Below are positions 15,390-19,808 of a DNA stretch of 19,808 bases, piece by piece (position 1 is the stretch's first letter; every line of letters starts with the position of its first letter). Both the position numbers and the translations under genes were made by a program. The stretch is from APNM01 sp040361335 (GTDB lineage: Bacteria > Pseudomonadota > Gammaproteobacteria > Nevskiales > Salinisphaeraceae). The stretch covers positions 1 through 19,808 of the forward strand of contig NZ_APNM01000026.1 in the NCBI RefSeq assembly GCF_040361335.1, in the 5' to 3' direction. Below the pieces are notes generated by a model. It did not search any database. It was given only the letters and a program-made list of their open reading frames with translations, and was not told where the DNA came from.

Positions 15390-15418
15390 ATGATACGCAA
15401 CCGTATGGCCGGCGACAA
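15390..15418 (-). promoter_or_regulatory. Promoter of the tetR-tolC-MFP-RND operon
   Basis: On the minus strand, TTGTCG (15413-15418; 4 of 6) and TATCAT (15390-15395; 5 of 6) are separated by exactly 17 bp. This is the best sigma-70 promoter seen in the window. The expected start near 15383 lies within the 16-bp palindrome, so a bound repressor would block initiation. Confidence 0.62.
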
Positions 15419-15617
15419 CTACCGCCGGGGTAAACGCCGCCGGCACGCGGACCGGGCGGTGGCGAGCACGACGCCGCCCTTGCCGGACCGCGCCTCGAAG
15501 ACGACGGATCAATCCGCGGATCGCGCGGATGCCCCCGGCTTGCGGTCAACCGCGGCAACCCGGCCGTCCATGTGCCCGATCACGCATCCCGTTACCGGCC
15601 CCAGTCGCAAGAGGACT
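15419..15617. other. Non-coding gap upstream of tetR
   Basis: No credible gene was found between the tetR promoter and repeat copy C. A short GGATC-rich tract at 15505-15531 contains CGCGGATCG followed by CGCGGATGC, again with a 9-bp step. It is similar in style to the tracts at 100-126 and 7063-7089. The rest shows no recognisable structure. Confidence 0.5.
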
Positions 15618-15697
15618 ATCCGCGGATAGACGCCGATAGACGCAGATTCAGGCGTTTCAAGAACGATATCTGCGTAGATCGGCGTCAATCTGCGGAT
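15618..15697. repeat. 10-bp-period inverted repeat, copy C
   Basis: The arms at 15618-15647 and 15668-15697 each hold three perfect 10-bp units of the NNACGCMGAT type. The outer units are ATCCGCGGAT on the left and, inverted, ATCCGCAGAT on the right. The arms are about 80-85 percent complementary, with a 20-nt loop. The right end is 6 bp from the stop codon of the AddA-like gene. Here the genes on both sides run in the same direction, so the element is not limited to convergent gaps. Confidence 0.75.
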
Positions 15698-15703
15698 TAA
15701 AAC

Positions 15704-18700
15704 TCAACCTTCACAACATGCCGGCGACCATTCGCGCCAGCCGCCCAGCAGCGGGAAATACAGTCCCAGCCGGATCGGCCGCGACTCGCGCGCGGCCAGC
15801 AACGCGGCGTAGCGCTCGAGTTGCGGCGCATATCGTACCCGCTCGCGGTCGAGGAAGGCATCCAGGTCGCCACCCTCGTGGCGGCCGGTCTTGTAGTCCA
15901 CGATCCAGCGGGTGCCCTCCCCGTCCACGAAGCTGCGGTCGATCACGGCGTCCACCACGACCCCGTCGACCAGGCCCGACACCGCCCATTCGCTGCGCGC
16001 CTCGGCATGCCCGGCCAGGAGCCAGCGACCGCGTTCGTCGGCCAGGGTCCGGGCCACGGCCTCGTGCACCCGCCATGCCAGGCGTGCCGCCTCCTCGCGG
16101 CCCGCGCCCAGCCCGGTGAGCGCGGCGACCATCGCCGGCTTGCAGGCCGTCAGCCGGGCCGCGTCCCACTGCGCCGGTCCGTCCCGCGCCACGCGCAGGA
16201 GCAACCGGTGGACCACGGTGCCCACCAGACGCGCGGCGGGCGCGGCCCATTCGAAGGCCGGAGCCGGCGCGGTCTCCTCGGCCGCCGCCGCGTCCGCCAG
16301 CGGCAGATCGGTCGGCAGATGCGGGGGCGACTGCCAATCCGCCGGCAACCGCCGGAGCGACGGCGGCGCGGCGGAGGTCGTTTCCCCGGTCTCCGCGCCC
16401 GGCTCCGCGGCGGCCGCGAACGCCTCGCCCGCGGCCGGCCAGAGCATCGCCAGCAGCGAGCCGGATTCGGGATACGGGGCATCCCGCTTGTCCGACTCGC
16501 GCATGTGCCCCAGCAGGTGGAGCCGCTCGCGGGCCCGCGTGGCCGCGACGTACAGCAGCCGGCCCTGCTCCAGGGCGTCCCGGCGTGCGGCCATCGCCTT
16601 GACGTAGTCGCCGATGGGCTCGCCGGCCTCCGCGCGCGCCGAGATGGGGGCCAGGATCAGATCCCCCTCGGTGCCGGCCACCGGCTGCGGCAGCCACCGC
16701 AACAGCGGCTCGCTGTCCGTGCGCGACCGTTTGCCCAGACCCGGCACGATCACGGTGTCGAATTCCAGACCCTTGGCCTTGTGGACGGTCATCAATTGCA
16801 CCCGGTCGCCGGCGCGGGCGTCGGGCGGCGCGAACAGGCGGTCGGCACATTCGGCCAGGCGGTCGGCATCCAGGGTGTCGGCCTCGTCCTCGAGGGATTC
16901 CAGCAATCCCAGGAAGACCTCGGCGGCCTCCAGCTCGCCGCGTTCGCGCACGGCCGCGGGGCCGCCCAGCGCCAGCCAGGCGCCCTCCACCCAGCGGCGC
17001 AGGGGCCGGCGACCGCGCGCCGCGAGCGCCTCGCCCAGGACAGCCCGCACCCGGCGCAGACGGGCCGCCCCGTCAGGCGTCAACGCGGCGAGAACCGCGT
17101 CGTCGTCCAGGCGCTGCCAGAGGGTGGCGTCGGTATCGGCGGCCAGGGCATGCAGGTCGTGCAGGGTGGCCCCGCACCAGGGGGCCCGCAGCACCGACAG
17201 CCAGGCGACGCGATCCGCGGGGTGCAGCAACGCCCGGGTCAGGCTCTGCAGATCCTGGACCACGGGGGCATCGGCCAGTTTCTCGATCTCGACGGCCTGG
17301 AACGCCACCCCCACGGCCTTCAGGCGGCGGGCCACGACCGCCAAGTGCCCCTTGCTGCGCACCAGCACCGCGACATTGCCGCTCTCGCGGGCCGCGCGTA
17401 CGAGGGACGCCACGCGCTCGGCCTCGGCGGCGTCGTCTCTCGGCGTCCAAGCGTGCAAGGTGACGCCCGCGGCCGCGTCATCGGACCGGCGGGGCTCGGC
17501 GGGTGCGTAGGCGATGGCGCCGGCCAGCGGGTCCTCGTCCTCGGGGGCGGGCAGCACCTGCGGAAACACCCGGTTGACCCAGTCCAGCACCGCCGGCCGG
17601 GAGCGGAAATTGGCGCTCAGGCGCAGGAATTCGGGCCGGACTTCGCCGACGCCGTGGTCGCGGGCGCGCAGGAACAGCCCCACCTCGGCCTCGCGGAAAC
17701 GGTAGATGGACTGCATCGGATCGCCCACCAGGAACAGGGTGCGACCGTCGTCCGGCTGCCAACCGGCCACCAGTTTCTCCAGCAACCGGAACTGGGTGAC
17801 CGAGGTGTCCTGGAATTCGTCCACCAGGATGTGATCGATGCGGGCGTCCAGCGCCAGGGCGAGATCGCTGGGGTCGTCCGGCTCGCCCAGCGCCCGCTGG
17901 GCGGCCGCCGCCATGGCCACGAAATCCACCCGGCGATGCCGGGCGAACACGAGCTGGAGTTGCGCGGCGGCCAGCCGCAGCAGCGCGAACAACGCCTCCG
18001 CGACCGCCCATTGCTCGTCGCTGTAGTGCGGCGGCGGCAACAGGCGCACGAAGTGCAGCGATTCCCGCAGGCCGGGCACCTCGGCCAGCGCCGACACCAG
18101 CGCGGCATGCCGGTCCTTGATGTCCGCGAAGCGCGCCTTCTCGGCGGCGTCGCGGCCCGCCGTCTTCGGCGGCAGGCCGTGCCGGGCGTTGGGCCGGCGC
18201 AGCCAGTCACCCTGCTTCGTGAGGAACAGGTCGGCCAGCCCGCGCCAGCGTTCGAGGTCGGCGGCCGTCGTGCCGGGCAGACCCTCGAGACCGGCCAGCG
18301 CGGCGATCGGGCCCTCGTCGCCCTCGCCCTGCAACCGCCCGCCGGCAAAGGCGGCGAGCGACGCCATGTCCGCAACCGCCGTCTCCGGCACATGCCGGCG
18401 CGCGAGCGCCAGTCCGGATTCGGCGGCGATCTCCAGGGCCCGCTCCAGATGGCGGCGGCGGGTGCGGTCGTCGTCCAGGATCAGCGGCAGCCATTGCTCG
18501 CGCCGGCCGAGGATGCCGGCCAGCAGGGCCTCCAGGCGCTCCAACTCATTGTTCTGGTGCCGCAGCAGGCGGGCGTAGTCACTGCCGCCGTGGTGGCCGC
18601 GGATGATCTCGGTCAGGGCGGCACGTGCCGCTTCCCGATACAGCGGATCGCTGTCGTCGGCGGCCACGGGCACCGTGCCGAGACCGGTCGCCGCCGGACG

Positions 18701-19084
18701 CCGGCGCACGACCGAGGCGCACAGGGAATCGAGGGTCTGGATGCGCAGCCGGCTGGGATGGGCGGTCAGGTGCCAGCCGCGCTCGGTGTCCCGCGCCAGT
18801 GCCGCCCGCGCCAGCTCCCAGGTGACCCGCTCGTGCTCGGCCGCCGGCGCCGGGCCGTCGGCGGCGGCCAGCGCCGCGACCACGCGCCGGCGCATCTCGG
18901 CGGCCGCCTTGCGGGTGAAAGTCAGGGCCAGGACGCTCTCCGGGGTCTCGGCCCGGGCCAGCAGACGCAGGATGCGCTGCGTCAGCAGGCCGGTCTTGCC
19001 GGAGCCCGCCGGGGCCTGCACCAGGAACGAGGCGCCGGGATCGAGGGCGCGGCGGCGGGCGTCGGCATCCGCGGGGGCGCTCAT
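15704..19084 (-). CDS. UvrD-family helicase with C-terminal PD-(D/E)XK nuclease (AddA-like)
   Basis: A 1126-residue helicase-nuclease for DNA double-strand-break processing. Helicase motifs appear in order: Walker A APAGSGKT (24-31, Lys30), LALTFTRKAAAEM (52-64), DEFQDT (422-427), GDPMQSIYRFR (454-464), the VHKAKGLEF motif (767-775) and YVAATRAR (845-852). The C-terminus (about 950-1120) has the nuclease: GTVVHR with His959, AVIDR with Asp1049, DYKTG with Asp1063 and Lys1065, then PQLERYA (1087-1093). All catalytic positions appear intact. The ATG overlaps the stop of the upstream AddB-like gene (ATGA), so the two are probably made together. Length and domain order fit AddA, and I leave the symbol blank because gammaproteobacterial forms are often named only as UvrD/REP helicases. 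Confidence 0.93.
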   Translation of the reverse strand: MSAPADADARRRALDPGASFLVQAPAGSGKTGLLTQRILRLLARAETPESVLALTFTRKAAAEMRRRVVAALAAADGPAPAAEHERVTWELARAALARDTERGWHLTAHPSRLRIQTLDSLCASVVRRRPAATGLGTVPVAADDSDPLYREAARAALTEIIRGHHGGSDYARLLRHQNNELERLEALLAGILGRREQWLPLILDDDRTRRRHLERALEIAAESGLALARRHVPETAVADMASLAAFAGGRLQGEGDEGPIAALAGLEGLPGTTAADLERWRGLADLFLTKQGDWLRRPNARHGLPPKTAGRDAAEKARFADIKDRHAALVSALAEVPGLRESLHFVRLLPPPHYSDEQWAVAEALFALLRLAAAQLQLVFARHRRVDFVAMAAAAQRALGEPDDPSDLALALDARIDHILVDEFQDTSVTQFRLLEKLVAGWQPDDGRTLFLVGDPMQSIYRFREAEVGLFLRARDHGVGEVRPEFLRLSANFRSRPAVLDWVNRVFPQVLPAPEDEDPLAGAIAYAPAEPRRSDDAAAGVTLHAWTPRDDAAEAERVASLVRAARESGNVAVLVRSKGHLAVVARRLKAVGVAFQAVEIEKLADAPVVQDLQSLTRALLHPADRVAWLSVLRAPWCGATLHDLHALAADTDATLWQRLDDDAVLAALTPDGAARLRRVRAVLGEALAARGRRPLRRWVEGAWLALGGPAAVRERGELEAAEVFLGLLESLEDEADTLDADRLAECADRLFAPPDARAGDRVQLMTVHKAKGLEFDTVIVPGLGKRSRTDSEPLLRWLPQPVAGTEGDLILAPISARAEAGEPIGDYVKAMAARRDALEQGRLLYVAATRARERLHLLGHMRESDKRDAPYPESGSLLAMLWPAAGEAFAAAAEPGAETGETTSAAPPSLRRLPADWQSPPHLPTDLPLADAAAAEETAPAPAFEWAAPAARLVGTVVHRLLLRVARDGPAQWDAARLTACKPAMVAALTGLGAGREEAARLAWRVHEAVARTLADERGRWLLAGHAEARSEWAVSGLVDGVVVDAVIDRSFVDGEGTRWIVDYKTGRHEGGDLDAFLDRERVRYAPQLERYAALLAARESRPIRLGLYFPLLGGWREWSPACCEG

Positions 19085-19808
19085 GCCGTGTCTCCGGCAT
19101 CGTCGTCACCGCCGCCGCGCTCGGCGCGGATCTCGGCGATACGACACAAGCCGTGCAGATCGCAGGTATCGCACACCCGCGGATCGCGGGGATCGGGGGT
19201 CGCCTCGCCGCCGGCAAAGGCGGCCGCCAGCCCCGCCATCACCGCATGCCAGGCGGTCACGCGCTCGCGCCACTCGGTCTCCGGCTCGGCGGCGACCCCG
19301 GGCAGCTCCAGACCCTCCGCCACGCAACCCACGAAGCGGGCGGCGCCGGGCCGGATACTGGCGAAGGCGACCCCGCCCAGCCCCTCCGGCGGCTGGGTGA
19401 GCGCATAGGCCGGCAACTGGGGTTGCCGCGGGCGCTCGCCCTCCCAGTCGGAGGCGCCCACGCGGCCGGTCTTGTAATCCACGACCAGGCGGCGACCGTC
19501 GGGGTATTCGTCCACGCGGTCCAGCTTGACCCGGAAAACGGTGCCGGCCAGTGTCAATTCGGTCTCCCACTCGCGCTCGTGGACGCGGAAAGCGGGCCGA
19601 CGGCTCTCGACCGCCAGCCACTCGTCGACCAGCGCCGCCAGGGCCTCGGTCTCGATCGCCCGGAACCGGTCGCTGAAGGTCCGCGGCCGCCGGGCCGCCA
19701 GCTCCCCCACCGCCGTTTCCGCACAGGCCCGGGCCTCGGCCAGCCGGGTCCGCCGGTCCAGCGCCGCCAGGGCGCCGGCGGAATCGTGGCGGGGGGGGGA
19801 AAAAAGCA
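19081..19808 (-). CDS. AddB-like PD-(D/E)XK nuclease, C-terminal part (continues past the window edge)
   Basis: This is the 3' end of a gene that enters from the right edge. The frame is open through to 19808, so the GTG at 19710 is not the true start. The visible part carries a nuclease domain: KLDRVD, then LVVDYKTG (Asp and Lys of the active site, about 19470-19487) and PQLPAYA. The end has VCDTCDLHGLC (19144-19173), a Cys-x2-Cys-x5-Cys pattern. This matches the three C-terminal iron-sulfur cysteines of AddB. The fourth, N-terminal to the nuclease domain, would lie outside the window. With the overlapping AddA-like gene it forms a helicase/nuclease pair, like the 'probable DNA repair protein' family found beside such helicases in gammaproteobacteria. 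The inactive helicase half cannot be judged here. Confidence 0.86.
   Translation of the reverse strand, partial: LFSPPRHDSAGALAALDRRTRLAEARACAETAVGELAARRPRTFSDRFRAIETEALAALVDEWLAVESRRPAFRVHEREWETELTLAGTVFRVKLDRVDEYPDGRRLVVDYKTGRVGASDWEGERPRQPQLPAYALTQPPEGLGGVAFASIRPGAARFVGCVAEGLELPGVAAEPETEWRERVTAWHAVMAGLAAAFAGGEATPDPRDPRVCDTCDLHGLCRIAEIRAERGGGDDDAGDTA

Noticed and set aside
15341..15418. Longer TetR protein starting at the TTG at 15418
   Set aside because: The extra 26 codons would be translated from the promoter -35 and -10 and the operator, have no ribosome site and no family similarity. The ATG at 15340 has GGGAAG in the right place.
15821..19408. A 1195-codon open frame on the plus strand
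   Set aside because: It covers the AddA-like helicase in antisense and crosses the end of the AddB-like gene. It has no motif and a biased His/Gln/Arg/Gly composition. The minus strand shows all helicase and nuclease motifs in order.
15704..19808. Possible anti-phage defence system (helicase plus nuclease)
   Set aside because: The pair fits the AddAB-type recombination machinery by domain order, active sites and the Fe-S cysteines. No further defence gene, integrase or island signature is nearby.

Overview
The window is about 20 kb of GC-rich chromosomal DNA. It looks like a free-living gammaproteobacterium, perhaps of the Ectothiorhodospiraceae/Chromatiales type. That placement is inferred from the overall gene content: a gspG-N type II secretion block, an AddAB-like helicase/nuclease pair of the kind seen in gammaproteobacteria, and a single-operon RND pump. 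I saw no rRNA, tRNA, CRISPR, transposase or phage gene. The right edge probably coincides with a contig end.

Layout. 140-1366 (-) is a secernin-like C69 peptidase. Divergent from it, 1437-7031 (+) is a tightly overlapping type II secretion block, gspG-H-I-J-K-L-M-N: all five pseudopilins, the inner-membrane platform proteins L and M, and N. gspC, gspD (secretin), gspE (ATPase) and gspF are absent and must lie elsewhere if the system works. 7194-8408 (-) is a cyclopropane-fatty-acid synthase. 8533-8898 (+) is a small two-helix membrane protein I cannot name. 9076-15340 (-) is a four-gene operon, tetR-tolC-MFP-RND: a complete tripartite efflux pump with its own repressor first. A good promoter and a perfect 16-bp palindromic operator lie in front of it. 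15704-19084 (-) is a UvrD/AddA-type helicase-nuclease. It overlaps the 3' end of an AddB-like PD-(D/E)XK nuclease with an Fe-S cysteine cluster (19081 to the window edge).

How the genes fit together. The pseudopilins build the secretion piston, with I-J-K probably forming its tip, and L-M anchor it. The MFP couples the RND pump to its own TolC. The helicase and nuclease subunits probably process double-strand breaks together.

The least explained signal is non-coding. Three of the gaps at gene 3' ends hold an imperfect inverted repeat. Each of its arms is exactly three 10-bp units of the type NNACGCMGAT, with outer ends ATCCGCNGAT. The elements sit 3-9 bp from some stop codons. A fourth gap, and parts of two of the others, carry related-looking 9-bp-period tracts. 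These are the best candidates for something worth following up. The protein-coding part is made of recognisable families, and I found no convincing new multi-gene system.
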